Source: Faecalibacterium longum CLA-AA-H243
Lineage (GTDB): Bacteria; Bacillota; Clostridia; Oscillospirales; Ruminococcaceae
Assembly: GCF_020687245.1 (NCBI RefSeq)
Contig: NZ_JAJEQG010000019.1
Span: forward strand, 1 to 53,089
Direction: 5' to 3'
Length of the DNA: 53,089 nt
Shown here one piece after another: positions 8,487 through 17,169 of this stretch (the first letter of the stretch is position 1; each line of letters begins with the position of its first letter). Both the position numbers and the translations under genes were made by a program. Under the pieces are notes generated by a model. The model did not search any database. It was given only the letters and a program-made list of their open reading frames with translations, and was not told the DNA's origin.

Positions 8487-9233
8487 ATGGAGATCAAACG
8501 ATTCGGCAATATAGAGGGAAAGACCATGATGCTGCTGCACGGAAATCTTATGTGCTGGCGGCAGTTTGAGGATCTGATCCCGCTGCTGGAAAGGAAATTC
8601 TGCGTGTATGCCGTCAGCTTCGATGGCTTTGACGGAACAGGCAAAACAACCTACACGACCGCCCAGAATCAGGCGGACAAGTTGGCCGGTTATATTGAGA
8701 AAGAGCTTGACGGACGGCTGGATCTGCTTTTTGCAGAGTCGCTGGGCTGCGGACCGGCTGTTTTTCTGAAGGCTTCCCCAACCGTTCAGATCGATCGGAT
8801 GATCCTCAGCGGGCCGGAGTATCTGGATTTCGGAGTGCTGAATCGACTGATTTTGAAGGTCATGCCGCAAAAGCAATATCGAACGGCACACGAAAAGTAC
8901 ATGCCTGCATGGGCGCTGCGCTTTATGGGGCAGACGGAGCAGGGAATGCAGACTATGCTCCGCCGTATCCCGGATCATATCAGCTTGGAATCCGTCCGGG
9001 CCACTTGGGAGGCAGGACTTTATCTCTATCGAACGGACTTTTTGGTACAGCCCGATGCAAAGGTCGCCTGTTGGTACGGAGAAAAAGAAGGGCACATGAA
9101 AAAGGCCATCCAGCGGCTGCGGACGGCATATCCGAGCCTGATCGTCCGCTGCTTCACCGGTTTCGGCCATGGCGATATCATCAATCATCCAGCGCTGCTT
9201 GCGTCGGAGCTGGAACGCTTTTGGCTATTATGA
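8487..9233 (+). CDS. Alpha/beta hydrolase (paralogue of the gene at 3284)
   Basis: A 248-residue protein. The start is placed at ATG 8487 because GGGGAGG lies just upstream; the in-frame ATG at 8448 is inside the previous gene and has no comparable site. LLHGNLMCW is the oxyanion-hole loop, AESLGCG puts the nucleophile at Ser85, and FTGFGHGDIINH should hold the catalytic His. SFDGFDG near 44-50 matches the paralogue at 3284. Cytoplasmic; substrate unknown. It follows ATC hydrolase copy 3 closely and is probably part of the same transcript. Confidence 0.82.
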   Translation: MEIKRFGNIEGKTMMLLHGNLMCWRQFEDLIPLLERKFCVYAVSFDGFDGTGKTTYTTAQNQADKLAGYIEKELDGRLDLLFAESLGCGPAVFLKASPTVQIDRMILSGPEYLDFGVLNRLILKVMPQKQYRTAHEKYMPAWALRFMGQTEQGMQTMLRRIPDHISLESVRATWEAGLYLYRTDFLVQPDAKVACWYGEKEGHMKKAIQRLRTAYPSLIVRCFTGFGHGDIINHPALLASELERFWLL

Positions 9234-9255
9234 TTACGAACAGGAAGCGAAGAAA

Positions 9256-9345
9256 ATGAAGAAAGCAGAAACAAAGCAGTTTATCCGCTGGTGCATCGCG
9301 GCTGCGGTGTATGAGAAAAAGCACTCTGCGCACCTCGCAGGATGA
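9256..9345 (+). CDS. Possible 29-residue peptide or N-terminal remnant
   Basis: ATG at 9256 encodes a 29-residue basic peptide beginning MKKAETKQFIRWCIAAAVYE and stopping at TGA 9343-9345. It lies in the decayed stretch between the second alpha/beta hydrolase and the hydrolase remnant at 9410. It may be the severed start of another gene; I do not recognise it. Confidence 0.25.
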   Translation: MKKAETKQFIRWCIAAAVYEKKHSAHLAG

Positions 9346-9409
9346 CAGCGATTGCTGAATTGTCTGTGTTTTTTGCAGAAAGTGCATCCATAGCTTCCGG
9401 TGTGTATAT

Positions 9410-9649
9410 ATGCTGAAGGATTACTCGCCTTTCAGAGCAAATGATTTTGAATATCTGCGGGGGAGGATACTGATCCTTCTCCCGGAAAATGACATTTTCA
9501 AAAAAGAAAATCAGAAACGGTTCGCAGATCTGTTCCGGAAACTGGATGCAGAGATCCGCACGGTTCCGGGCGGTCATGTGAGCTTCATTGTTCAGGCGGA
9601 ACGGTATCTTGATTTGATGGAAACATTTTTGCAGAGAAATGGAATTTGA
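9410..9649 (+). pseudogene. C-terminal remnant of a third alpha/beta hydrolase
   Basis: 79 residues: a strand RILILLPENDIF that matches the acid-residue strand of alpha/beta hydrolases (Asp in END), and VPGGHVSFIVQAERYLDLMETFL that matches the catalytic-His region. The nucleophile half is missing and the sequence upstream is out of frame, so this is a leftover of deletion. It supports repeated gain and loss of hydrolases in this island. Confidence 0.6.
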
Positions 9650-9700
9650 CAGTTCACGTCTGCGAATCAGTAAGAAAAATCGAATCTTAAGGAAAAGAGA

Positions 9701-10657
9701 ATGGCTATATATAAATCATTTTTTGATTTTCCCCCGGAGCAAACTGCTTCCACGGCGATGCCCCGCACCGTCGTGTTCTCCAACGGAACGGGGAGCGGGA
9801 GTATGACCATCTGTCCACTGTTTTCGGGGGCAGAACTGTACTACAACGATATGCATCTTGTTTCCTTTGACGAGACTCCCGCACCAGCGCGGAATGTGAT
9901 CGAGGTCAACCACTGCCGCGTTGGGCGTTACGAGTGCAGTTTTGGGGCAAATAGCTGCTGCTATCTGGCAGCAGGGGATTTTGCGGTGTGTGCAGCAGCG
10001 CGCAAGAAATCCTCCTCCTGCTTCCCATTGCGGCACTATCACGGCATTACCATTCTGCTGGATCTGGATGCGATCTCGCCGGAAATGCGGAAACAAATGG
10101 AATGGTACGGCGTAGACCTTGATGTCATACGGCGGTACATCTGCACGGAAAACCGCTGCTGTATCCTGCGGTCAGAACCGACCATTGCCCATATTTTTTC
10201 AGAGCTTTACACAGCGCATTCTGTGCCGGACACCGGCTATCTTCGGCTGAAAGTGCTGGAGTTGCTGCATATTCTGACCCGGCTGAAAAACAGGGAAGAT
10301 GTGCAGCAGACAGAGTATTTCAATCAGCATCAGGTGGAGTGTGTGAAGCAGGCTGCGGCTCTTCTCACGCAGGAACTGACAGTTCACCGTACAATCGAAC
10401 AGCTTGCACAGGAGGTCGGCCTTTCGCCTACGGCATTAAAAAGCTGTTTCAAAGGCATTTACGGAAGCTCGGTCTATGCGTATCAGAAAGAGTACCGGCT
10501 GCAGCTGGCACAGAAGCTACTACTCGAAACCGATTGCACGGTTGCTGAAATCGCCCATCGGGTCGGGTACGAAAATCCGAATAAGTTTTCTTCTGCATTT
10601 CGGGAAGCAGCCGGCATGACGCCTACGGAGTATCGGAAGATGCGTCCGATTGGATAG
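9701..10657 (+). CDS. AraC/XylS-family transcriptional regulator
   Basis: 318 residues. The last 100 hold two helix-turn-helix units: RTIEQLAQEVGLSPTALKSCFKGIYG, then CTVAEIAHRVGYENPNKFSSAFREAAGMTPTEYRKM, the classic AraC signature. The N-terminal 200 residues form a ligand-sensing domain of unknown specificity that includes a Cys-rich stretch (GANSCCYLAAGDF, residues about 84-96). Its position before the ZinT-like lipoprotein and the ABC pair suggests it activates those genes, perhaps in response to a metal or metallophore; that is inference. Confidence 0.9.
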   Translation: MAIYKSFFDFPPEQTASTAMPRTVVFSNGTGSGSMTICPLFSGAELYYNDMHLVSFDETPAPARNVIEVNHCRVGRYECSFGANSCCYLAAGDFAVCAAARKKSSSCFPLRHYHGITILLDLDAISPEMRKQMEWYGVDLDVIRRYICTENRCCILRSEPTIAHIFSELYTAHSVPDTGYLRLKVLELLHILTRLKNREDVQQTEYFNQHQVECVKQAAALLTQELTVHRTIEQLAQEVGLSPTALKSCFKGIYGSSVYAYQKEYRLQLAQKLLLETDCTVAEIAHRVGYENPNKFSSAFREAAGMTPTEYRKMRPIG

Positions 10658-10699
10658 ATTCTGTCGATTTGGTTCTTGCGCAGAAAGTCCGGTTCCAGT

Positions 10700-10747
10700 A
10701 AAATCAGTATCGTGATTAGCTGAAGCTAACCCCGATATTCTGATTTT
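10700..10747 (+). promoter_or_regulatory. Nested inverted repeats just before the lipoprotein ribosome site
   Basis: Outer arms AAAATCAG (10700-10707) and CTGATTTT (10740-10747) enclose an inner TTAGCT-GA-AGCTAA (10716-10729). The repeat ends one base before the GTGGAGG ribosome site, so it could be an operator or an RNA hairpin that affects translation. It could also terminate the araC transcript, though the T-run is short. Confidence 0.4.
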
Positions 10748-10763
10748 GTGGAGGAAATTGATA

Positions 10764-11540
10764 ATGCGTTTGATGAAAAGAATTCTGAGTGCAGCTGCTG
10801 CGCTAGCTCTGTCTGCTTCTCTTCTGGTTGGCTGCAGCAGCGGCACGGCGAGCTCTGTTCCCGTTTCTGCAAGTTCTGCCGCAGAAAGCACTGTTTCTTC
10901 CGTAGAAGAGACCGCCTCTTCTGCTGTGGATGAAAACGAAGCTGCCGCTGCACAGCTGCTGAACGACCTAACAGGCAGCTATCAGGAACTGTGGCCGGTG
11001 ATTCTGGCGGACGAATATAAGCAGACATGGCTGGATGATTGTACCGCTCTCGTGGGCGAGGACAATGCCGAAGCTGCTTTTGAGAAGCTGTCCTCTATGG
11101 TGACAGGTGATGTTTACGGCGAAGATGCAGTCAAAGCGTATGCCAACGGCGGCGGAGCCTATTTCTGCGGCTTTACCAATAGCCTTGCGACCTTGACCTT
11201 CGATGGTGAAACTTCTACCATTTCCGGCACCGATAAGGACGGCAATGTGCTGTTCTCCCATACCTATCACTACATTGGCATGGAGCCTGTGCATGGACTG
11301 TATGAGTTTGAAAGTGATGATGCCGATTCCGGCGAGTTCACCTACTTTTTCCTCGCGCCAGACACCAGTGCGGAAACCTACCACATTGAGTTTCGCTATG
11401 GTTCGGATGCAGAAGCTCTGAGCCAGTACGATGCAGGCGAATATGCTTACTGGGTGGCATCTGGCATTTCTACGGATTGCGACCAGACTATGATCGACAA
11501 CTGCATTGAGCTGTTCTGTACTGAAAATCTAGCAGGTTAA
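10764..11540 (+). CDS. Lipoprotein with ZinT-like metal-binding domain
   Basis: 258 residues from ATG 10764, chosen for GGAGG 8 bp upstream. A signal peptide MRLMKRILSAAAALALSAS ends in lipobox LLVGC with Cys24, followed by a Ser/Ala-rich linker to about residue 60. The rest resembles ZinT/AdcA C-terminal domains: TWLDDCTALVG, FSHTYHYIGM, YHIEFRYGSD and YAYWVASGI. Such proteins bind zinc outside the membrane and pass it to importers. The His residues in HTYHYIG, EPVHGLY and YHIEF are candidate ligands. It lies between the AraC gene and the ABC pair, suggesting a metal-linked locus. Confidence 0.8.
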   Translation: MRLMKRILSAAAALALSASLLVGCSSGTASSVPVSASSAAESTVSSVEETASSAVDENEAAAAQLLNDLTGSYQELWPVILADEYKQTWLDDCTALVGEDNAEAAFEKLSSMVTGDVYGEDAVKAYANGGGAYFCGFTNSLATLTFDGETSTISGTDKDGNVLFSHTYHYIGMEPVHGLYEFESDDADSGEFTYFFLAPDTSAETYHIEFRYGSDAEALSQYDAGEYAYWVASGISTDCDQTMIDNCIELFCTENLAG

Positions 11541-11548
11541 TGCGCAGA

Positions 11549-11584
11549 ATGTGCTGTGGAGCAAAAACGCCACGGCACATTTTT
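11549..11584 (+). terminator. Rho-independent terminator after the lipoprotein gene
   Basis: Arms ATGTGCTGTGG (11549-11559) and CCACGGCACAT (11570-11580) with a 10-nt loop, followed by TTTT. It should limit read-through into the ABC genes, which start 31 bp further on. Confidence 0.7.
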
Positions 11585-11614
11585 GCATAAAAATTATTTG
11601 AAGGAGGTCTTTCC

Positions 11615-13384
11615 GTGAAAAAACAGTCCGATCTTTCCCGGCTGATGGGCTACGCCGGGAACTACCGATATTTCACCTACGCTTCGTGGGTGCTGTCTGC
11701 GGTCAGCGCGCTGGTGGCACTGGTGCCCTTTGTGTACATCTGGAAGATCCTGCGGGATGTGCTGAACGCCGCGCCGGACTATGCGCAGGCGGTGAACATC
11801 CCCCATTACGGCTGGATGGCAGTGCTGTTTGCGGTGCTGGCTTACCTCATTTACATTGCGGCACTGATGTGCTCCCATCTGTCGGCGTTCCGAGTGGCGA
11901 CCAATCTGCGGCTGGAGGTTTCCGAACACCTTGCCACACTGCCGCTGGGCTTTACGGAGACGTTTGGCAGCGGTAAGCTGCGCAAGATCATCCACGAGAG
12001 TACTGGCGCAGCGGAGACATTTCTCGCCCATCAGCTGCCGGACAAATATAATGCAATGGCAACACCCATAGGTCTGTTGGTTCTTTTGCTTGTGTTCGAC
12101 TGGCGGCTGGGTCTGCTGAGCCTTGCGCCGGTGGTGCTGGCTTTTCTCATTATGACGACCATGACTGGCAAGCGGATGGCTGAAAAAATGCGGCAGTACG
12201 GCAACGCCTTGGAGGCTATGTCCAATGAGGCCGTGGAGTACGTCCGGGGTATCCCGGTGGTCAAGACCTTCGGGCAGTCGGTGTTTTCCTTCAAAAAGTT
12301 CAAGGCCGCCATTGATGAGTACGAAAAGTGGGTCGTCTCCTACACCAAAGATCTGCGACTGCCCATGATGTTCTATACCGCCGCCGTCAACGGGGTGTTC
12401 GCCTTTTTGATCGCGGGCGGGCTGCTGTTCACGACCCACGGCGTCACCCCGGAGTTTCTGCTGAACCTGCTGTTCTATATCATCATCACGCCGGTGATCT
12501 CCCTGACTCTGACCCGTATGATGTATATGAGCGAGAACAAGATGGTGGTGGCGGATGCGCTGGCACGCATCGACTCGGTGCTGGAGGCGGCGCCCATGCA
12601 GGTGCAGGCTGTTCCGCAGTACCCGAAGGATTCCTCTGTCACGTTGCAGGATGTACATTTCAGCTATGACGGAGAAACCGAGGTCATCAAGGGCGTTTCG
12701 CTGGAGATTCAGCCGGGACATACCGTGGCTTTTGTAGGCCCCTCCGGCGGCGGCAAATCCACGCTGGCAAACCTTGTCTGCCGGTTCTTTGATGTGCAGA
12801 GCGGCAGCATCCGGGTGGGCGGAGCGGATGTGCGGGCTATCCCCAAGGAAGAGTTGATGGACACCATCTCCTTTGTATTCCAGAACAGCCGCCTGCTCAA
12901 GGGTAGCATTCTGGACAACGTCCGTCTGGGTAGGCCACAGGCCACCGAAGCCGAGGTGCTGGCGGCGCTGAAAGCTGCACAGTGCATGGATATCGTGGAG
13001 AAGTTCCCGGCGGGCATCCACACGGTCATCGGCACCAAGGGCGTGTATCTTTCCGGTGGCGAGCAGCAGCGCATTGCCATTGCCCGCGCCATGCTGAAAA
13101 ATGTGCCCATCCTGATCCTGGACGAGGCCACCGCCTTTGCCGACCCGGACAATGAAGCAAAGGTGCAGGCAGCCTTTGCCCAGCTTGCCAAGGGCAAAAC
13201 GGTGCTGATGATCGCGCACCGCCTGTCCACAGTCGCCAACGCCGACTGCATCTATGTGGTGCAGGATGGGCAGATCGCAGAATCCGGCACAAAGGATGAG
13301 CTGTGTGCACAGAACGGTCTGTTTGCCCGGATGTGGCAGGAGTATCAGGCGTCGGTGCAGTGGAAGGTCGCAAAGGAGGGGTAA
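11615..13384 (+). CDS. ABC exporter-fold transporter, permease-ATPase half 1
   Basis: 589 residues: a six-helix membrane domain (about 1-310) and a nucleotide-binding domain with Walker A GPSGGGKST (375-383), signature LSGGEQQR (479) and Walker B ILILDEATA (about 499). AGGAGG precedes the start. It is followed after 3 bp by a second half-transporter, so the product is a heterodimer. The opening MGYAGNYRYFTYASWVLSAV and PFVYIWKILRDVL resemble the YbtP/IrtA-like subgroup, which import metal-siderophore complexes in other bacteria, but a drug or peptide exporter role is equally possible. The ZinT-like lipoprotein next door favours metals. Confidence 0.9.
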   Translation: MKKQSDLSRLMGYAGNYRYFTYASWVLSAVSALVALVPFVYIWKILRDVLNAAPDYAQAVNIPHYGWMAVLFAVLAYLIYIAALMCSHLSAFRVATNLRLEVSEHLATLPLGFTETFGSGKLRKIIHESTGAAETFLAHQLPDKYNAMATPIGLLVLLLVFDWRLGLLSLAPVVLAFLIMTTMTGKRMAEKMRQYGNALEAMSNEAVEYVRGIPVVKTFGQSVFSFKKFKAAIDEYEKWVVSYTKDLRLPMMFYTAAVNGVFAFLIAGGLLFTTHGVTPEFLLNLLFYIIITPVISLTLTRMMYMSENKMVVADALARIDSVLEAAPMQVQAVPQYPKDSSVTLQDVHFSYDGETEVIKGVSLEIQPGHTVAFVGPSGGGKSTLANLVCRFFDVQSGSIRVGGADVRAIPKEELMDTISFVFQNSRLLKGSILDNVRLGRPQATEAEVLAALKAAQCMDIVEKFPAGIHTVIGTKGVYLSGGEQQRIAIARAMLKNVPILILDEATAFADPDNEAKVQAAFAQLAKGKTVLMIAHRLSTVANADCIYVVQDGQIAESGTKDELCAQNGLFARMWQEYQASVQWKVAKEG

Positions 13385-13387
13385 GGA

Positions 13388-15115
13388 ATGATCGAAAAAA
13401 TTCAACACGCCACAGCCAGCTCCCCGGAGGGCGCAAAGGGGCTTGTGAAGGGCGTTCTGGCCTGTGCGTTCCAGAACATGGCGTTCATGCTGCCCACCGG
13501 GCTGTTGTATCTTTTGGTAAAAGACCTGCTGGCAGGCTCCACGAGCGGGAGAAGCACCTTCTATCTGCTGGGGTGCCTTGCCTGCTTTGCACTGATTTTA
13601 CTGACCACATGGTTCCAGTACAACGGCACCTATTTTACCACCTATAAAGAGAGCGGCACCCGCCGCCTGACCCTTGCGGAGCGGCTGCGGAAGCTGCCCC
13701 TGTCCTTTTTTGGCAAGCGGGACCTTGCCGACCTGACAAGCACCATCATGGCGGACTGTGAGGTGTTGGAAAAGGACTGCTCCCACTTCATCCCCGGTCT
13801 GTTCGGTTCCCTCATTTCCACGGTGCTCATTGCCCTGAGCCTGTTTGCATTTGAGTGGCGGATGGCACTGGCGGCACTGTGGGTCATTCCGGTATCCGCT
13901 GCCATCGTGGTGGGCAGCTATCGGGTACAGGATAAGGTGCAGGCCAGGACCATGGCTGCGAAAATGGCCTGTGCGGACGGCATTCAGGAGTACATCGAGA
14001 CCCTCCGGGACCTGAAAGCCAGCAATGCGGAGCAGTGGTATCTGTCTGGCCTTTCCGACAAAATTCGGGCAGTGGAAAAGCAGTCTATTGTGGCAGAGCT
14101 GGAAACAGCGCTGTTTGTGTCCTCCGCCGGCATGGTGCTCAAGCTGGGCATTGCATCGGTGGCGCTCACCGGTTCGGTGCTGCTGGTGCAGGGCGGCATC
14201 GACGTGCTGACCCTGTTTCTGTTCCTGATGGCGGCATCCCGGATGTACGACCCCATGCAGGGGGCTTTGCAGAATCTGGCGGCGGTCATTGCCATGCGCA
14301 CCAATGTAGGACGCATGAATGAGATCTTGGACGCTCCCTTGCAGACCGGCAGCGAGCAGCTGACCAATCAGGGCTGCGATATCGTGTTCGACCATGTGGG
14401 CTTTGCCTATAACTCCGGTGAAACGGTGCTGCGGGATGTCTCCTTTACCGCGAAGCAGGGCGAGGTCACGGCACTGGTAGGCCCCTCCGGCGGCGGCAAG
14501 ACTACCGTTTCCCGACTGGCGGCACGGTTCTGGGACTACCAGAAGGGCAGCATCACTGTGGGTGGCATGGAGGTTTCCCGAATCGACCCGGAAAAGCTCA
14601 TGAGCCTGTATTCCATCGTCTTTCAGGATGTGACCCTGTTTGACAACACGATCCTCGAAAACATCCGTCTGGGGCGCAAGGGGGCCACCGACGAGGAGGT
14701 TCTGGCGGCGGCAAAGCTGGCAAACTGCGAGGAATTTGCCGAGAAGCTGCCGGACAAGTGGAACACCAATATCGGCGAGAATGGCTGCGCTCTTTCCGGC
14801 GGCGAGCGTCAGCGCATTTCCATCGCCCGTGCTTTTCTGAAGGATGCTCCCATCATCCTGCTGGACGAGGCCACCGCCAGCTTGGATGTGGAAAACGAAA
14901 CTGCCATTCAGGAGGCTCTATCCCGGCTCATAAAAAACAAAACCGTCCTCATCATCGCCCACCGGATGCGGACCGTGGCCGGTGCGGACCAGGTGGTGGT
15001 GCTGTCGGGCGGCATCGTGGCCGAGCAGGGCAGCCCGGCAGAGCTGTACGCCCGGAAGGGACTGTATGCCCACATGGTGGATCTGCAATCGGCAAGCCAG
15101 AATTGGACGATCTGA
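13388..15115 (+). CDS. ABC exporter-fold transporter, permease-ATPase half 2
   Basis: 575 residues with membrane helices over about 1-300 and an ATPase domain: Walker A GPSGGGKTT near 365, signature LSGGERQR near 468 and Walker B IILLDEATASLD near 488. Unlike half 1 (DEATAFADPD), it has the standard D-loop SLD, as is common in heterodimeric pairs with one degenerate site. The two genes are 3 bp apart and surely co-expressed. Transport direction and cargo cannot be read from sequence. Confidence 0.9.
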   Translation: MIEKIQHATASSPEGAKGLVKGVLACAFQNMAFMLPTGLLYLLVKDLLAGSTSGRSTFYLLGCLACFALILLTTWFQYNGTYFTTYKESGTRRLTLAERLRKLPLSFFGKRDLADLTSTIMADCEVLEKDCSHFIPGLFGSLISTVLIALSLFAFEWRMALAALWVIPVSAAIVVGSYRVQDKVQARTMAAKMACADGIQEYIETLRDLKASNAEQWYLSGLSDKIRAVEKQSIVAELETALFVSSAGMVLKLGIASVALTGSVLLVQGGIDVLTLFLFLMAASRMYDPMQGALQNLAAVIAMRTNVGRMNEILDAPLQTGSEQLTNQGCDIVFDHVGFAYNSGETVLRDVSFTAKQGEVTALVGPSGGGKTTVSRLAARFWDYQKGSITVGGMEVSRIDPEKLMSLYSIVFQDVTLFDNTILENIRLGRKGATDEEVLAAAKLANCEEFAEKLPDKWNTNIGENGCALSGGERQRISIARAFLKDAPIILLDEATASLDVENETAIQEALSRLIKNKTVLIIAHRMRTVAGADQVVVLSGGIVAEQGSPAELYARKGLYAHMVDLQSASQNWTI

Positions 15116-15147
15116 GAATGAGGGCGGCTTTTATTTTGGAAAAAGTC

Positions 15148-15178
15148 TTGCATTCAGTTAAAAACTGTGGCATATACA
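15148..15178 (+). promoter_or_regulatory. Weak promoter candidate before the serine recombinase
   Basis: TTGCAT at 15148-15153 with TATACA at 15173-15178, a long 19-bp spacer. CAGTTAAAAACTG, a small inverted repeat, lies in the spacer. The fit is poor, so this is only a candidate. Confidence 0.25.
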
Positions 15179-15977
15179 TTATACGAAACACTGTTTTGAA
15201 AGAACGCTCCACCGTTCAATGATGTATAAATGGGAGGTGCCTGCCATGACCGCCGTGATCTATGCCCGCTATTCTACTGATAGTCAGCGCGAAGAATCCA
15301 TTGAAGGTCAGATCCGGGAATGCACCGCCTATGCGGAAAAGAACGGCTTCACGGTGGTGAAGCATTACATTGACCGTGCCATCTCCGCCAAGACCGATAA
15401 CCGCCCGCAGTTCCAACAGATGATCAAAGACAGTGAGCGTGGCATCTTTGACATCATCATTGTCTGGAAGCTCGACCGCTTTGCCCGAAACCGCTACGAC
15501 AGTGCCCGGTACAAGACTCAGCTGAAGCGAAACGGCGTGAAACTGGTATCGGCAACGGAAGTCATTTCGGCTGGCCCGGAGGGCATTATTCTGGAATCAG
15601 TGCTGGAAGGCTACGCCGAATACTACTCGGCTGACCTGTCTGAAAAGGTCGTGCGCGGCATGACCGAGAACGCTCTCAAGGGCATTTATAATGGTGGCAC
15701 GATTCCGTTCGGCTACATGATCGATGAGACCCGGCATTACCAGCCAGACCCGCTGCTGGCTCCGTATGTGGAGCAGACGTTCCAGAAGTATGCGGACGGT
15801 GCGACCATGACTGACCTGCGGGATTGGTTAAAGGCGCACAACATCAAAAATTCGATGGGCGGAGAGATGTCCTATAACACAATTCAGCGGATGCTGAGTA
15901 ATCGCCGGTACATCGGCGAATTGCGTTTGCGGGATGTGGTACAGCCCAATGCGATCCCGGCACTGGTATCAGGTGAA

Positions 15978-16080
15978 CTTGTCGGGGCAAGGCCCCTCCA
16001 TCTTGCTACGCAAGACCGTTCTGTCGCTTAAAAGCCCCACTGGGGCTTTCATTGCTCCGCTTCGCTGCGCAAACGCGAAC
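15978..16080. mobile_element. 103-bp hairpin-rich insertion with oriT-like features
   Basis: This stretch splits the recombinase between codons for GE and LFNK; its length is 3n+1, so it shifts the frame, and TAA at 16029-16031 ends the upstream part. It holds GGGGC/GCCCC (15984 to 15996), CTTGC/GCAAG (16002 to 16014) and AAAGCCCC-ACT-GGGGCTTT (16031-16049). CCGTTCTGTCGC (16016-16027) matches CCGTTCTTTCGC of the oriT candidate at 1948-1959 in 11 of 12 positions, and in both places a hairpin follows. It encodes nothing. Confidence 0.65.
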
Positions 16081-16821
16081 CTGTTCAACAAGGTGCAGGA
16101 AAAGCTGGCGAAAAAGAAAAAGGCCCCTGCCCGTCATAAGGCAGAGGAAAGTTATCTGCTCACCACCAAGCTGTACTGTGGTAAGTGCGGAGCGCTGATG
16201 TTTGGCGAAAGTGGTGTCAGTCATACCGGCAGGATGTACACTTATTACAAGTGTGCTGCCGCCAAGAAGAAAAAGACCTGCGATAAAAAGGCAGTGCGGA
16301 AACAATGGCTGGAAGATTTGGTAGTGACCGAAACCATGAAGCTGGTGGAAGATGATGCTTCCATGAATGCCATCATTGCCAAGGTCATGGAGCTGCAAAA
16401 TCAGGAAAGCACTGACCTGCCTATCTACGAAAAGCAGTTGAAGGAAACGGAAACCGGCATCACCAATATGCTGAACGCTATCCAGATGGGCATTCTGACC
16501 AGCTCCACCAAGGAGCGGCTGGAAGCGCTGGAAGAACAGCGGAAGGAACTGCAAGCCCGCATTGCAGAAGAACGGCTGGCCAAGCCGAAGATGAAAGAAG
16601 AATTCGTCCGGTTCTGGCTGCTCCGTTTCCGTAAGCTGGATATGACCCAGCCGGAGCAGCGGCAGGCACTGGTAGATACCTTCATCAATGCCATCTATCT
16701 CTACGATGATAAGGTGCTTATTACCTTTAACTATAAGGAAGGTACAGAAACGGTCGCTTTCGGGGAAGCCGTGAAAGCGGAGAAAAGTTCGGATATGAGT
16801 GCGCGAGGTGCACCAAATTTT

Positions 16822-16855
16822 GAACGTCAAATCGAAAGATTTGACGTTCTTTCTT
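16822..16855 (+). terminator. Perfect 12-bp hairpin with GAAA loop
   Basis: GAACGTCAAATC (16822-16833), GAAA, GATTTGACGTTC (16838-16849), then TTTCTT. It lies near the 3' end of the recombinase frame, which suggests that the true coding part ends near here or that the hairpin terminates the transcript. It could also belong to the recombination site of the element. Confidence 0.55.
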
Positions 16856-16971
16856 TATGTAGGAAAGCGGCTGCACACTTTCTGCACACCGTTTGCACAT
16901 TTGCCCGAATCAGGGGCTTTTCTGCGCAAGGTTTGCACAGCCTGCTTTCCTTTGCATAAAAAGAAGAAATT

Positions 16972-17154
16972 TTAGGCGAACAAGGCTCTCGTCAATTCTC
17001 TGCGTTCGTCTGCGTCCATCAGCCGGATGGCTTCAAGGATCTCCTTACCGGAGATTTTTGTTGCCGCCGGCTTTTTATTTTGCTGGATCTGGGATGCTGC
17101 CGGGGTCAGGTCTTGGGAATAGAAGTTCGCTTCGATCTTCTCGGTCAGCTCCAA
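16972..17154 (-). CDS. Small conserved-looking protein fragment at the element boundary
   Basis: Read leftward, TTG at 17154 starts 60 residues, LELTEKIEANFYSQDLTPAASQIQQ onward, ending DADERRELTRALFA. The sequence looks like a real, helical, charged protein. No ribosome site fits the TTG, and the frame stays open upstream across the presumed junction near 17165, so it may be the C-terminal end of a gene cut at the element boundary. I do not recognise the family. Confidence 0.4.
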   Translation of the reverse strand: MELTEKIEANFYSQDLTPAASQIQQNKKPAATKISGKEILEAIRLMDADERRELTRALFA

Positions 17155-17169
17155 CCGGGGCTTGTCCTG

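Larger units (their letters stand above)
15246..16959 (+). pseudogene. Large serine recombinase, interrupted by a 103-bp insertion
   Basis: The N-terminal part from ATG 15246 (GGGAGG upstream) has the resolvase domain: MTAVIYARYSTDSQ with catalytic Ser10, GQIRECTAYAEKNG, and WKLDRFARNRYD. A recombinase domain follows (NALKGIYNGGTIPFGYMID, TIQRMLSNRRYIGELRLRD). The frame then runs into foreign sequence and stops at 16031. The rest continues in the next frame from 16081 with LFNKVQEKLAKKKKAPARHK, the zinc ribbon LYCGKCGALMFGE...YYKCAAAKKKKTC and a coiled coil. Removing 15978-16080 restores one frame. Such enzymes integrate and excise elements; this copy is probably inactive as written. The C-terminal end after about 16800 may be read-through of noncoding sequence. 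Confidence 0.88.

Noticed and set aside
11594-13408. A 604-codon open frame on the minus strand opposite the first ABC gene
   Set aside because: The plus strand encodes an ABC transporter with all ATPase motifs; the antisense product is low-complexity.
15978-16080. Programmed ribosomal bypassing or frameshifting to join the recombinase halves
   Set aside because: No matched take-off and landing codons are evident, and the insert looks like an oriT-type sequence; simple disruption is the better reading.
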